This document shows positions 24,421 through 37,449 of a DNA stretch of 64,000 nt, in pieces. A program made the position numbers and the translations under genes. This stretch comes from Balaenoptera acutorostrata (lineage: Eukaryota > Chordata > Mammalia > Artiodactyla > Balaenopteridae). How positions within the stretch are numbered: position 1 is the first letter of the stretch; every line of letters starts with the position of its first letter. The stretch lies in NCBI RefSeq assembly GCF_949987535.1, contig NC_080067.1, positions 63,298,405 to 63,362,404 of the forward strand, in the 5' to 3' direction. The notes beneath the pieces are model-generated. The model saw nothing but the letters and a program-made list of their open reading frames with translations. It was not told where the DNA came from and did not search any database.

Positions 24421-26084
24421 CCCTGTGCTCAAAGCGTTTGTGATCTAATTGGAAGGATAAGAAATGTTTAAGTTACAAAGATCCAAATGAACGGATTGAT
24501 GTCCATTCACAGATTTCAACAAACTCAGAGCACCTACTAAGACACCTAAATCATGACAATCCATTACGGAAAGTGCGGTGACAGAGACATGCACAAAGAA
24601 CAGAAGGGCCAGATGGAGGGAGTGGTCAACCCTGGGGTAGAAAAAGATTAGGGTACATGTACTATTTAGGATTAGATTAGCCTAAGAGTGACAGAAACTC
24701 CAAAAAAAATCACTATTTTTTGCTCTCATAAAAGTCTGGATGAAAGCACTCGAGAGCTGGTATAGAGAGTCTACCATTTCAGACTAACTGAATCCCAGAC
24801 TGATTGCCTCTTTCTGCTCCACAATCCCTAAGGTAAGGTGTCAACCCTGGCCAGGATGGAGTTTTAGCCATCCTGGACATGTTCTAAGCAGCAGGAAGGA
24901 AGGGACAGGAAAGGGCAAAGATTGATTTTGCCCTGCTGTTTTTGTTTTGTTTTGTTTTGAAGGAAGATTCCCTGAAGCAGCCACTGACATATTATTGGCC
25001 AGAACTTAGCACATCACCACAAAAACTTTAAGGGAAACTGTGAAATTTTGTCTTTATTTTGGTTGGCCAGGTGTCCACCTGAAATCTGGGAGTTCTAAAA
25101 CTCAGGAAGAAAACAAGAACAGATATCGGGGGGGCACCCCAGGATGTTTGATACAGCAGGTTTCGTGGAGTAACCATTCGAACTTCTCTGGGCTTCTAAG
25201 CCTCCCCTTTTTCTTAGTTACTCTCCTGCTTCAAAGGCCTCTCTTTCTCTCCTAACTGGTTTCTCCTTGTTTTTATGTTATAGGTTTAGTTCTCTGGGAG
25301 CAGATGCTGAGACAGTTTGGTGTATGAGATGTGTCTTAGGAATCAACACCTATGAAAGGAAGGAGGAGAGAGACAGAATGGATGGAGAGAGAAGTCACTT
25401 GCAATAGAGGCCCAAAAAAACAGTGGTCAGCCCAGTGGGGCGCCTGAGCATGTGTTACTGGTCAGCGCTGTCCTGTCATTGGACAAAAATGACCAAGCTT
25501 CTATACTCCAGCCCTGGGAGAGGGTGGGGCTTTGGGCAAGGTGTCCATGTTGGCTGAGGAATCTTCTGCTGGCAGGTAGGGTGAAAGTCTTTCCTTGAAG
25601 CGGAATCTGGGCAACACCTCTCTTTGTCTACCTAGCTCTCAGTTTCCAGACCTCGATTCCTCTTTCTTTATAGTTACTCCCTAGATTTTTTCTGGTGTTT
25701 ATAACTCTAGCCTGGACATGGACTTTTTCACTCCCCTGAATTCGAGACCCAAATATACAATTGCCTATTTCATATTTCCTCTTGCATGTGTAATGACCAT
25801 CTACAACTTAACATTGGAAACTTATAACTGAACTCCTGATCCCCTTCTTCTCCCTCTTAGTATTTTATCCCCATCTTCCAATTCTCAGTGAGTAACTCAG
25901 GTAAAAACCTGGCGTCGCCCTTGAGTTCTTTCTTTTTCTCATGCCGCATGTCTGATTCACCATCACAGTCTATTTTCTCTACCTTTGAAATGGCCAGAAT
26001 CTGACCACCTCTCACCACTTCCAGTATTACCTCTTTATTCCAAGTGCTACCATCTCCTGCTTGTGATTATTATACATGCATTTA
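24421..26084. other. Non-coding stretch with an old repeat
   Basis: No gene seen. An unassigned ancient repeat lies at about 24660-24890 (gattagcctaagagtgacag), similar in style to 55150-55290. A short (TTTTG)n run is near 24935-24960. Confidence 0.4.
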
Positions 26085-26470
26085 TTTAATAGGGTAATAT
26101 TCCCTCTTATTCTTCTGTTTTAGACTTTTCTGTCATAAATTTTACAATTATTTTGCTATAGTATAGATGGAAAGTCCCACTGATATTTCAGTTTCAAAGG
26201 TCTTAAGCCTATAAATTAAGTTGGGGAGAATCAACATCTTTACACTGTTTAATTTCTCCACTCAGGTATATGGCTTTTTTTTCATATTATTAAAGCCTTC
26301 TTTTATCTTTCAGTTGATTCATGGTTTCCTTTATTTTTGTTACACATTTCTCTTGTAAACTTGTTCTGAGGTATTTCATATTTTAGATGTATTTGTGAAC
26401 AGCACCATTCTTATAATATTTTCTAGTCTGCTATTGATGGTATATTTGTTTAATGAGTGGAGGGAATAAT
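26085..26470 (-). mobile_element. Old L1 ORF2 fragment, reverse
   Basis: The minus strand shows degenerate L1 ORF2 sequence (the complement of tctagtctgctattgatgg and tttctcttgtaaacttgttc). Multiple disruptions. Confidence 0.65.
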
Positions 26471-26619
26471 TGAGGAGGTGGTGGTAGCCTGTAGTTTATC
26501 CTTTTGGTGGTCTTTGAAATTCAAGCTTTTGAAAAAAAAAAATTAACTTCAGTAAAACTTGATGAGATGGAATACGCAACCCTAAAAGTAAAATATAGTC
26601 ATTTAGATCGGAGATTAAA

Positions 26620-26995
26620 AATCTATGTTCCAGGTGTATGCATTTGTTAAAACTTGTCAAGCGGTACATTTAAGATTTGCGCATTTCACTGTGTGTAAAT
26701 TTTACCACACACAACAAAAATCCCTTAACAAATGTTGAACTCTAGCTAATAGGCAGGCTTAAGTGTTAAGAGGTGAAGTGTAGTGATGTCTGCAGTTTAC
26801 TTTGAAGTGCATAAAAAAATAAGATGGATTGGTGTATAGATAGAAAGATGAATAGATAGGTAGATATCTACATAAGAAGACAAATATAGCAAAATGTCAG
26901 TTATAAAATCTAGGTGGTGAATATGTGAGAGGTTACTACAATTTTATCAACTCTGGTGTGTTTGAAATTTCTCATAATAAAATTTCAGAAAAAAA
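26620..26995 (+). mobile_element. Old L1M 3' UTR
   Basis: Classic L1M 3' end: cgcatttcactgtgtgtaaa, aaatgttgaactctagctaa, aagatggattggtgtataga, ending ctcataataaaatttcag. Confidence 0.75.
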
Positions 26996-28105
26996 TTCCT
27001 CTTATCAACTACACAGTTTGTTAAAGTATCCTGGGCTTCAGTAACTGGTCAATATCTCAGTGGTTTTACCTCCAACAGAGAGAATTTCTGCCATTTGTGG
27101 CTTGCCATTTGTTTGCTAGTGGTGAACTAAGAACATCTTTGATTTTCTGTTCCATGTTTCTATTCTAAGACCCTTATAATTAACACCGTTGGGAGCATAA
27201 TGTCATTGCACCCAGTGCTATGTAGTGCCAGCAAGCAGCCCAGACACAGCCATCAGCCTTCATGGTGTGTTGGCTCATTATCCAGATACAAGGATGCAAA
27301 CCTACTATAGTTGCATTCAAAAGGCTAAATTAAAGGGCAATGGCTTTCAATTGTAGAATGAATAATAAGCCAAACTTGTTCAATCTGTTTTTTATTTGCT
27401 AGCAGCCGAGATTTGAAATATTACTCTCAGGTCTCTGCATTGCTTTCTTTTGCTTATAAGATTAATAACAGATAAAGCTAAGTTGAACTAAACTGGGGTA
27501 TGACTGAGCTCTGAATTCCCAGATCTTTCTAACCCTTTTCCCAGTTGATCAGAGTTTCCAGGGATGGATGGGACATGTAAGTTTTCATAACTGCTTTCAT
27601 TTGGTATTATAATCCTTTTCATTTATATCAATCAGAATTCTGAACTCTCTAATCTTGTTTGCTATTTCACAAGTCTGTGTTTTTTAAAAAAAAATAGTGG
27701 TGAAAGTCTTCTATGCAGCTATCTTAGATATAAGAAAGAGGTAACTTTTTATAAAAATAACTAGATGTCACCCTCTCCCTTCTCTCACTCATGCCTGATG
27801 TTAAACAGTTTAGGTGTAAAACATGTCACAGATACAAAATATAAATTCTGAATATATATGGCATGGTATTCTTTTGTCTTTGTAATGGTTATTGCCCCAA
27901 AGTAGTAAACAAAAGGAGCTTTAAGGAGCTGGTAGGAGGTTATAAAGCTTACTTTGTGACTCTAAGCCCAACTCCCGCCTCCAGCCTGTAGATGAGATGA
28001 GGATTGTTGGAGGTGAGAGTCACTTTTGGAAATGGTTATTGGGGAGCTATGCTTTGAAATCTTCCCATCCCACCCCCACCTTAAGTGAGATAAGAGCTGT
28101 AAGAG
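26996..28105. other. Single-copy stretch, nothing recognised
   Basis: No gene or confident repeat. Confidence 0.45.
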
Positions 28106-28223
28106 GGAATTCCCTGATGGTCCAGTGGTTAGGACTCGGCACTTTCACTGCCAAGGGCCTGGGTTCCATCCTTGGTTGGGAAACTAAGATCCAGCAAGCC
28201 TCCCCCCCAAAAAAAAAAAAAAA
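28106..28223 (+). mobile_element. Short CHR-type SINE
   Basis: Runs from ggaattccctgatggtcc to an A tail at about 28208-28223. The flanks ctgtaagag and ctctaagag resemble a target duplication with one change. The 97- and 69-codon frames here are SINE translations. Confidence 0.92.
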
Positions 28224-29114
28224 AACTCTAAGAGAACATCTCAGAGAACTTGCCATGGGTCTTCAGGTGTCTGGAGGACCCCAAAACTGACTTGCACCTG
28301 GAAGTCTAAAGACAAGGGCTCGCTAGAGCTGCCGCTGATGACAGAGTGAGGAGTGAGGGCTGTAGTGGGAAGAGCCAGCACTTTCAGAATTTGGAGGAGC
28401 AAAAATATGAGCATTTCCAGTGAACCAGACTGGACATCACAGTAGGTGGTCAGCATGAGTGTCTTAAAGCATCTTCATTCTAGAGGTCTGTCTACCTGAC
28501 AAGATGGCCCTGAGAGGAAGAGTGGTCCTGGGGTGTAAAGCAAGAAGCAAGAGCTATGGGAATAGTGGTGGGGTCAACTGGAAGATGCTTGCCCACATCA
28601 GGGAACAGTGCAGTGGGGACCTCTAGCAAGGAGTCTTTAAACAACCCACAAAACATCCCATAAGAGAAAGAACCAGAAGCTCTGCATCTGTTAGACAGAG
28701 GGCCTAAACCAATGTGGCACCAGTGAAGCAAAATGATTAGGGGAAGAGGTAGAACAAGTAGAGAAAAACAGACTCACTGCAAGTGTCCAAACCTAGGTCT
28801 GATTAAGAGCTGTGGAAGAGAGAAGTGTTAACTGAATGAGGGATTAAAGTTTTTATTTTGATCAAATTGAACTTTTTAAGTCATCAAGACAAGACTGTGT
28901 GATCAAAACCTCAAAGGTGTAAGAAAATCTTTCAGATCTGCCCAAGATAACGTCCATAGTTGGGGAAGGGGATGCCGCTCAGTCATATTTGAAAGACAGT
29001 AAGAAAAATAAAGCTATTTAATAATTTTTCCCACAAAATCCACCTAGTTCATAAAGATGATGCATAAAGAATAAGCAAAACACATGTATCCATAGGAATT
29101 TAGAACTGAGGTGG
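28224..29114. other. Non-coding stretch, nothing recognised
   Basis: Somewhat GC-richer sequence with several overlapping short frames on the minus strand and no family resemblance. Confidence 0.4.
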
Positions 29115-29399
29115 ATTTTATTATTGCTTCAATGACTCACTGTCTCTCCATGTGAGAGGATTCTACTTCCCCACCCACTGACATCAGGCTTCACCATGTT
29201 ACTTGCTTTGACCAATAAAGTATGAGTGGGAGTGATGTACAAAACTTTCAAGCAAAAGCTTTAAGGGTCATTTCATGACTCCCCCAACATTTTTTTCCCC
29301 CTGCCACAGAATGGCATTTCCCAGATAGAGGTTGCTTCAGCCCACATCCCAAAGTGAAGAGCATGAAATATGAGTGAGAAATAAATATTTTTGTTGTTG
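29115..29399 (+). repeat. Old LTR-like repeat, left part
   Basis: Old dispersed repeat ending gtgagaaataaatatttttg, then resuming after the SINE with taagccactgagatttgggg, the phrase common at the 3' end of old LTR-type elements. The family is not assigned. Interrupted by the SINE at 29400. Confidence 0.5.
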
Positions 29400-29754
29400 G
29401 GACTTCCCTGGTGGCGCAGTGGTTAAGAATCTGCCTGCCAACTCAGGGGACACGGGTTCGAGCCCCGGTCCAGGAAGATCCCACATGCCGCGGAACAACT
29501 AAGCCTGTGCGCCTCAACTATGGAGCCTTTGCTCTAGAGCCTGCGAGCCACAACTACTGAAGCCCATGCACCACAACTACTGAAGCCCATGTGCCTAGAG
29601 ACCCTGCTCCACAACAAGAGAAGCCACAGCAATGAGAAGCCTGTGCACCACAACGAAGAGTAGCCCCTGCTCGACGCAACTAGAGAAAGCCCGCGTGCAG
29701 CAACAAAGACCCAACGCAGCCAAAAATAAAATAAATAAATTTATTAAAAAATAT
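29400..29754 (+). mobile_element. Long CHR-type SINE with 15-bp TSD
   Basis: Complete + strand copy with about three internal blocks, one degenerate. A perfect duplication, atatttttgttgttg, lies at 29385-29399 and 29755-29769. Confidence 0.96.
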
Positions 29755-29840
29755 ATATTTTTGTTGTTGTAAGCCACTGAGATTTGGGGATTGTTGGCTA
29801 CTGCAGCATAACAACCTAAGCTGATACACACAATATTTGG
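29755..29840 (+). repeat. Old LTR-like repeat, right part
   Basis: Continuation of the element interrupted by the SINE (taagccactgagatttgggg, then gcagcataacaacctaagct). Confidence 0.5.
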
Positions 29841-31094
29841 TAAAACCAAAACACAAGCTTATAAAAAGTTAAATAACAATATAAAAATACCATAAAGTAG
29901 GTTGTGATAAGAGGTAAAATAAGTGGCACTGACAATAAACATTTTGAATTTGGTGAAGGGAAAGATGGCATAATGTTGGAATGGTCAGAGTTGTCCTTAA
30001 TCCTGAAAATTGGAAACGACAATAAAATACAACATAGTGCTATTAGGTCATTAAACATTATGCTATAGAGGAACCTTTAAGGGCAGAGGAGGAGATCCTT
30101 GTTGTACTGTTTGGGTTTTAAAAAAGCATGTTAAAAACCAAAATATACAATATGATCCTCTTTTTGTAAATAAAAAAATATGTTTTCTCTCCTCTCTGCC
30201 CTTCATTAGGAAAATAATGGAAAATTATCCTAAAACATTAACAGTATTTATCTTTGAGTAACAGGATTATAAACTGTATTTAAATTTTCTTCTTTTTGCT
30301 TATAGGAAAATATTTTTAAGTAAAATATTTTAAAATAAAAAATACAAACAAAAAGAAGGAGAAATACACAGATTAAAGGAACAGGAAGAAAGTGTCTGAG
30401 CTCTGGTGATAGCAATGACAATGAAAAGGAAGCTACAAGAAGATAAAAGAAGGTTCTCCAGCCTCTGAAATTCTCCGTGGCTTCAGCATCCATTCATATG
30501 GAAGCAATTTTAGGTCAACATACTGTTCGGATCCTTGAGATCAGTTACTTTCTTCATGATTCTCAAATGCAAGCTCCATACTCTCATCCCCATTAATACT
30601 CATCCCTCTGTTCTTTTCCCTCTCATTTTTCCTAAGTCACCCTCTCTAATCCTCTCTCTATTGTAAATAAACTCCTGCATATCATAATCTGTTGCAGACT
30701 CCCAAGAAAACATTGTGCCTTTCACAGAGTAGAAGTTCAACAGACATTTGTTGAAGGAATCCTTTGTTCATACTGCTATTCCAACTGGTACCGTCATCAT
30801 TTTTCCCCACCCTCCAGCCTGTTGCTTCTCCTTTTGTGCTCCTATTCTAAGTGAATGGTGCCAGCACCCACTTAGTTGTCAAAACCAGAAGTCTGGGAGT
30901 GTCCTAGAGTCACCATCCATTTGCCAGTCCTATTGGTTCTGTCTCCTTCAAGTCTCTCAAGTCAGTTTTCTTCCCACTATCTTTTCTGCCACTGCCCTTG
31001 GTTCAGGCACTCAGCGTTTCTCCCCTGAATTATGGCATTAGTCTTGTCTTCAGATTTTTCCTCTTTCATTTCATTCTTATTCTCTGACCAACCT
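29841..31094. other. Non-coding stretch, nothing recognised
   Basis: No gene or confident repeat. AT-rich to about 30350, then mixed. Confidence 0.4.
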
Positions 31095-31640
31095 TAGGGC
31101 GATTTTTTTAAAGTGCAGTTCTGATTATATCACGACCCAATTTAAAATCCTTCAACGGTTTCCCCGAGAGTTCAGGTGAGAAACCAAAATTTGTAACATG
31201 GTAAGGGAACAAAATTCTTCACCATCAGGTCTCTGATTCTCTTTCTTCTTCCACCAAACTGTGACACTCCATGAATACTGAAAAATCTGTAGTTCTTGAA
31301 ACACATCCTGCTCTCTTTTACCTCTGAGCTCCCCCTGGAATGCTCTTTCTCTCATCTTCATCCTCTTCTTCTCATGAGTAAATCCTACTCCCACTTCCCC
31401 CCCAAAACTCAACTCAGGCATCACTCCCTTTGTGAAGTTCTCCTTCATTAGAGTTTTTTGTACTCCCTTTGTTCTCCCAAACCATCCCCTGCCTACTTCG
31501 ATTACAGCACCTTACACCATACTGGGATCATTTATTTTTTTCTTTGACTTCCGCACTGAAATGTAAGCTCCCCCTTGGAGTCACCAATCATGTCTTATTT
31601 ATCATGTGCTTGCCATATAGTTGATGCTCAAAAAATCTTG
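31095..31640 (+). mobile_element. L2 3'-region fragment
   Basis: Follows L2 closely: ctgattatatcacgaccc, aaaatccttcaacggtttcc, ctggaatgctctttctc, accatgtcttatttatcatg-like core and tagttgatgctcaaaa. The small minus-strand frame at 31152-31448 is a shadow. Confidence 0.8.
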
Positions 31641-31894
31641 ATGTCAGATGTCTTAGTGATTGATAGAGTATGAAGACTAAACAGAACAGAGAAGTCCACG
31701 TTGACCAAAGTTTTGATACTGGGTGATTAGGAGAATTGAGGTGCTGAGAACACATAGAGGGAAGTTTGGAGGCAGAGTTAGTTCGAGAAGAAGAAGGATG
31801 CTTTGGCTTTATACATAATGAATTTTAACTGACAGTATCCAAATGGGAAAGACAAATATGGACATTTTCTTACATAACCACAATGCTCTTACCC

Positions 31895-32005
31895 ACACAG
31901 ATCCATGGCAAACATACCACCATGGGGGACATGTGAGCACGGCTGACCCCTCACTGGAGTGGCAGCTGGGGCAGTGTGAGTCTCCCCTGGTCACTCCTCT
32001 CAGTA
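31895..32005 (+). repeat. Unassigned dispersed repeat, copy 1
   Basis: Aligns by eye with 34262-34375: cccacacagatccatgg / cccacagagacccgtgg, ctgacccctcactg / ctgaccctccctg, ggcagtgtga / aggacagtgca, cactcctctcag / ccctcctctggg. The family is not recognised. Confidence 0.45.
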
Positions 32006-32493
32006 TTGATTATGAAGGGGGTAGGGTTAAAATAGATACCTATCTGCTTATATTTGCAAAACAAAATGTTGCAAACATAAACCAAGACTAATAAAAATGT
32101 AGATGGAAGTAATCCTTCCCAGAGTATACTTTATTATACAGTTTTAGCATCTTGTTAATATTTTAAAATTCCACGATAAGTCAAAAAAGAAAAAGCAATC
32201 TCTAAAAACTGGAAAAGAATTAAAATGAATGTTTCCTTGTTTTAAACTGTGTATCAAGTTGGTGTTATAACTACACAGAGAAAATAATTACTTCAAGTTA
32301 TTAATCCAGCATTTTGACTATATATATATTTGTCCCTATATTCTAGGGACAAATAGAGCTGCAAAGAAATCATAAACTTCATGCATTAAATAGTTTTATT
32401 GTTAACAGTAATATTATTTTGTAACTATTTTTTATATTGCAGGATAAAGCAAATAACTATGTTAATGTTGTTAGGAATCAAGATTTTCCACAG

Positions 32494-32498
<5 letters not shown>

Positions 32499-32550
<52 letters not shown>
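32499..32550. repeat. (TA)n microsatellite
   Basis: About 52 bases of pure alternating TA. The open frame across it (YIYIYI) is meaningless. Confidence 0.98.
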
Positions 32551-32554
<4 letters not shown>

Positions 32555-34261
32555 GTAATGTTAAATTTGAATTGGAAATATCAGTATGTGCCTGTGATTT
32601 TTTTTTTTAAAGTTTACAGAAATATGTATTTCCTAGCTCTGACCACAGAAAAGTCCTAGATGTAATGACAGCACAGATTGTGGCCTTTAAATACCATTTC
32701 CCACTCATGAAGACAAGGCTCCTTGGAGGAATGACTGATTCCAAATCTAAGACCTGGTATATATATGTCATTTTATATATATATATATAATCACAAAGAA
32801 ATTTAATTATCAAGCATGTCTTAGATTATGAGGTCCTGGGTTTAACCAAAAGAGATGAATTTATAAAATCAGAATGCTTATTTATTATTTTAGGAGGTGA
32901 AGTGAAACTACCAAATAAACTGGGTATTCATATTTGCATTCTCTGTCTGTGGACAGATCTTGGGAAACCAAATTATAAGCAGAAGTAGCATGGGGAGTAC
33001 CAAGCCCAAGTGACTAGAGTTAGCTGCATAATTCTAGAAGTTGTTGTTACCAAGCCATAACCATCTGAGGCAGTCACCTCCACACAGGTGATTCAATACA
33101 CACCTGTTACGTGGAGCGGATTCTTGTGCTCTGCTTACCTGGTATTGCAGTATTACAGCGCCTTGGTCTCTGTTCACTCTCTACTCACCCTCCCTTCATT
33201 ATTCTTTTTTTCTGGCCACTCCTCTCCCCATAGGCAGCCTTTTTCTTTAGATATGGTGAGATTATCAAGTCTTAGGAGCAAAAGACCACATCTGTCCTGC
33301 AGATGTGGATTGTGTCACTTAAAGTACAGCATTAATTGCCCACATAGCACATGAAAATACAGATTTCTGACTTCTCTTTTTAAAAAGAAGAAAAATGGAA
33401 AAAAGGAACTGGGCAACAATTAGCTGGAGTGATAGGAGCAGCACACGATCCCTAGTTCACCACGAACTCCACCCAGCCCACATCACTCGTTTCTGTCACC
33501 TGTCTTGCCACTGTAGGCACTGAGTTTGCAGCTGTCATTTTAAGGTGCCTCTGCAGAATCAGTCACTCTTCTGAGCCACTGCCCTTGTTCAGTAGTTAAG
33601 TCTCAGAAGGCAAGCTTTCTTCCTAGTGTCCAGGTTCAAGGCTAGAGCAGGATATCTCCATGGTGGCCTCCTGTCTATATTTGCATCATCTACTGATGCT
33701 GGTTAAAGTCATGAAATAGAGTGACTTTGCTGAAGAGGAAGAAACTGAGGCCTGAGTCTTAGGGGAAAACCCACAGCAGAAAAGTGAGAGGAGAAGAAGC
33801 CTCTTCTGAACAAGGTTCCTGTTTGCTCTTTTCTTTCTTTTTAATTTTTTTTTTCTTTAACAAAATTTCCCACTTACAGAGTTAAGAATCAGTGCTCTTT
33901 CTGGAGCAAAGTCTCTGGAGTCAGAAGCCCTGAAGCAAATCTCTAACTCAAAGTTTCCTAGCTGAGTTTTGCACACACTTGCTGTGTCACCCACAGACAT
34001 GACTGACACAAGCATGTGCTCAGGTAGCCCCTGTGTTTAAGTTGTGCACAGGCTGAAACCCAAATTATTTTCGGTCCCCATTACAGATGTTAGCCTGCGT
34101 TCCATTTTTAACTCTGACGTAGGCACGTGCGCTGGTTGCCCAGGAGACACGAGTCTGGGCAAACCAGGGAGAAGAGTGCCCTGAGAGAGGGCAAATTTGG
34201 TTTCTGTGTGGTCCTGCTCACCCAAGCCTTCAACCTCACACTTTCCCCCCCTCCGCCCCCT

Positions 34262-34375
34262 CCCACAGAGACCCGTGGTAAACACATCACTGCAGGGGGC
34301 ACAGCTGACCCTCCCTGGGTGGCAGCAGCCAGGACAGTGCAGGCCCCCTGATCGTCCCTCCTCTGGGTGTTGGTT
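34262..34375 (+). repeat. Unassigned dispersed repeat, copy 2
   Basis: Second copy of the sequence at 31895-32005, same orientation. The flanking GC-richer region carries overlapping frames of up to 134 codons on both strands, with no coding support. Confidence 0.45.
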
Positions 34376-34739
34376 GCACTGTTCAAGTTTCACCTGCTCA
34401 CAGGAGTCACGCCTGGCCTCTCTGACTGGGTCAAATCTCATTAAACATTCTCAGTACTGAAGGCCAGTCCTTTGGCACACTGCTCCCCACGGCAATTGTC
34501 CATGTATTTATGTTTGAATAATGTCTGCTTCTCTCACTATGAGGGACCGTGTAGGCTTTGTTTGTCCATGTATACCAGCATCTAATATACCCCCGTCCAG
34601 AGCAGACACTCAACAACCACTGCGTAAGTGAATGAATCCTAGGCCATTGGCAGCGGAAAGGACCTCAGGGGGCATTCGGTCTGCTTTCCTCGTTTGATGA
34701 GTGAGGTGAAGAAATTTCCCCAGGTCACATGGATTTTCA

Positions 34740-34957
34740 GAAAGGCAGCATTAAGTAGTGGTTAAGACCACAGACTCTGAAGGCAGAATTCCTGGGTTCC
34801 TAGCCAGGCTCTGCCACTTACTGGTTCACTAAGTTAATGTCTTTGTGCCTCAGTCTCCTCATCTGGAAAATGGGGATAGTTGTGAGGATTAAATGATTTT
34901 ATAGAGTGCTCAGAATTACACTTGGTACATAGTAAGCACTACATAAGGGCTTGTCAA
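34740..34957 (+). repeat. MIR element, nearly complete
   Basis: Full MIR order: agtggttaagaccacagac, ggctctgccacttactgg, tgtgcctcagtctcctcatc, aaaatggggatagttg, ending acatagtaagcactacat. Confidence 0.9.
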
Positions 34958-35057
34958 AAAAAAAAAAAAAGCTGGAATAGGACCAAATTCTGGGTCTCTC
35001 AACTCCCTATCTAGTGCTTTTTACAAAACGGCCTAATGTTATTTTGTCATTGGCGTA

Positions 35058-35225
35058 GACCAGTGCTGTCCAATCGAATTTTCTGTCATGGTGGAAATGC
35101 TCTACATTGCCCAATATGGTAGCCCATTAGCCACATGTGTCTACCGAGCACTTGAAATGTGGCTAGTATGACAAAGAAAATTAATTTTTAATTTAATTTT
35201 GATTAATTAGAATTTGAATTTAGAC
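35058..35225 (+). mobile_element. MER5A-type DNA transposon
   Basis: Starts cagtgctgtccaatcgaatt, has gcccattagccacatgtg and gcacttgaaatgtggctagt, then an AT-rich end. This is the hallmark of the hAT-Charlie element MER5A. Confidence 0.88.
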
Positions 35226-36162
35226 TCAATGAGAGACAGTTGGGAGCAGGTTCCTTGCAGCAGCTGAGTCATCATGGCTCATGGAATAAGTGTCTGGCTA
35301 CCCTGGGAGATCCTTTTGAGCATGAGAAGCTCAGTCTCCTGGAAGCCAAGAAATTCCCCACATCTTTATTCTGGTCAGGCCTCCCAGGCCAGGCACCTGG
35401 CATCAAGGCCGAGTTGCTATTCTATCAGGTAGCTGTGCAGGTTGGCTTCCCTGAAGAACTGTGGTTGAATAAACTAATTAAAAGCATCTTTCCTTTTTTT
35501 AGGGCCATACACTGTGAATTTTAAAACAACAGTCTACAGATAAGCAAAAAGTTTCAAAGCTCTAACATGAACCTTTTTTTCAACTGGTTTTAGAATATAT
35601 ATTCTTCAAGAACATTTAAAATGCTTAAAACTCCTTTTCCATGTGTATAGATACCTACTGCCATTTAAAAAAAAATCAATCCAAGGAAAAGGCAAGACCT
35701 CAACTGGTTGGATTCCAAATTAAGCTACGGCTTGAGCTAAAAATAGCTTGCCAGTGTTGAGAATGTGTTCTCTGAATTTAAATGGCTTGCCTCTCTCCCA
35801 GAGGACAACATTCAGTGTGTTCTATGGCAGGATTGGACTTTGGAAAAGCACACTTCATGTTTTCTCTGGACTCATTTCTACTTCGTGTTCAAAGCAGAGT
35901 GAAAGTAACCCACCATAGTTTTAGGTTCTACACTGTGCGTTGTTAAGTGTAATGAGCATAAATATCTATAACTTCTCTTGGTAGGTGTGTGTGTGTTTGT
36001 GTGTGTATGTGAATTCAGCTTTGTGTCGATAATCCTAAAGGTATACATAAAAATCTGAAGGAACATTCTGAAATAGATTTTACCTTTTATCCCCCCAACC
36101 ATGTTATCATTTACTGTACTAAAATCTATCTTCTCCTAATTATCACTGAAAGACTGCTTTTT
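35226..36162. other. Non-coding stretch, nothing recognised
   Basis: No gene or confident repeat. The 94-codon frame at 35240-35524 has no support. Confidence 0.4.
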
Positions 36163-36290
36163 CTTTTTTCTTTTTTATTTTTTTTGGCTGTGCCTCACGT
36201 GGGATCTTAGTTCCCTGACCAGGGATCAAACCTGCGCTCCCGGCAGTGGAAGCACAGAGTCTTAACCACTGGACCTCCAGGGAAGTTCCT
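36163..36290 (-). mobile_element. Short CHR-type SINE, reverse
   Basis: The + strand shows ggctgtgcctcacgtggg, ccagggatcaaacctgcg and ccagggaagttcc. tgcttttt flanks both sides (36155-36162 and 36292-36299). Confidence 0.9.
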
Positions 36291-36299
36291 GTGCTTTTT

Positions 36300-37449
36300 A
36301 ATTTCAAAAACAATCTCTGTTTTGTCTCTGGAACTCTGGGATAGCTTTCCATGTAGTGGTGAAGACGAGAAGAGAAAAATTAAATATAAGTTGCAGATTT
36401 GATATGTGCTAAAAATTATATTTCAAAATGGATTTAATTACATATACTTAAAATTTTTTCAATACCACAGAAATTAAGGATAAGGCATTTATCATGCACA
36501 GCATTTTTTTTCAAATTTTCATTTTTGTCAGTAATTCATGCACATATCTTAAATAATCAAGTAATTCTAAAAACCTTGTAAATTACTTTTGAGGACGAGC
36601 ACCTCTGCATGTGTACACACCTCAGTCAGGTGCCTCCAAAGCCCTCCTCCTTCACTATCTTGGCCACAAAGACAATGCGCTTTAGGTCTAATAACCATGC
36701 TTCCTGACATCAATCTACTTCCTCCCACCTACCTCTTTTTAAAGATGTTTGAAAGTTTTCAATACTTTTTTTTATTAAAAAAAGTAAGGCATATAGATCA
36801 AAAAATTCAAACAATTCAAAAATATACAAAATATAAAATGAAAGATCTCTGAAATCTCACTCCTCTAAGGATAACCACAGTTATGCTTTGGTGTTTGTCC
36901 TTCCAGATCCCTCCTACTCTGTCTGCTCCTACCTGCTTGTCACTGGCATGCAATTGACATTTCATTCAACTCTTTTTTGGAACATCTGTGTAGAATAAGA
37001 CTCTACGCTGGGGAAGGATTATGGTGGATGAATCAGAACTAGTTGGCACCCAAGGAACTCATAGAGGAGCTGAAGAAGAATGGAGAAAATGAAAAGTTCT
37101 GAAAGGGAGACACCATACTTTGGGAGTTCAGCCGAGAAGGGAGGATTTCCATCAGGGAGGGTTGAGACACGCTTCCTGGAGGAAGCTGCAGCTAGGCTGG
37201 ATTCTGAGATATAGATATGATGTGGACATGTAGAGGCTGGGAAAGGCATTCTAAGAGCAGGGAACAGAATGAGTACAAAAAAGAACATACCTCAAGCAAA
37301 ACAACGCACAATGAATTTTGCTCAAGACATAGAAAACGCCTAGGAGAAGTGTGGTGAGAGGTAACCCTCTTAGTCATCATGACTTAGGTTGGACCTACTC
37401 CCAAGCCAGGGAGGAGGACAAAAATTTTAAGGCAAGGGAATGAGGCAGA
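36300..37449. other. Non-coding stretch, nothing firmly recognised
   Basis: AT-rich in the first half. Around 36760-36910 there may be a degenerate L1 piece, but the match is too weak to call. Confidence 0.35.

Larger units (their letters stand above)
31641..34739. other. Mixed non-coding stretch
   Basis: No gene seen. It holds a (TA)n microsatellite and two copies of an unassigned ~110-bp repeat (31895-32005 and 34262-34375, listed separately), a smaller TA run at about 32755-32790, and a MIR-like piece near 33880-33960. Confidence 0.4.

Noticed and set aside
32399..32659. 86-codon frame with YIYIYI run
   Set aside because: Translation of a (TA)n microsatellite.
34037..34441. 134-codon minus-strand frame with overlapping frames on both strands
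   Set aside because: The region is GC-richer, so stops are rarer. No domain or conservation pattern is visible, and part of it is a dispersed repeat.
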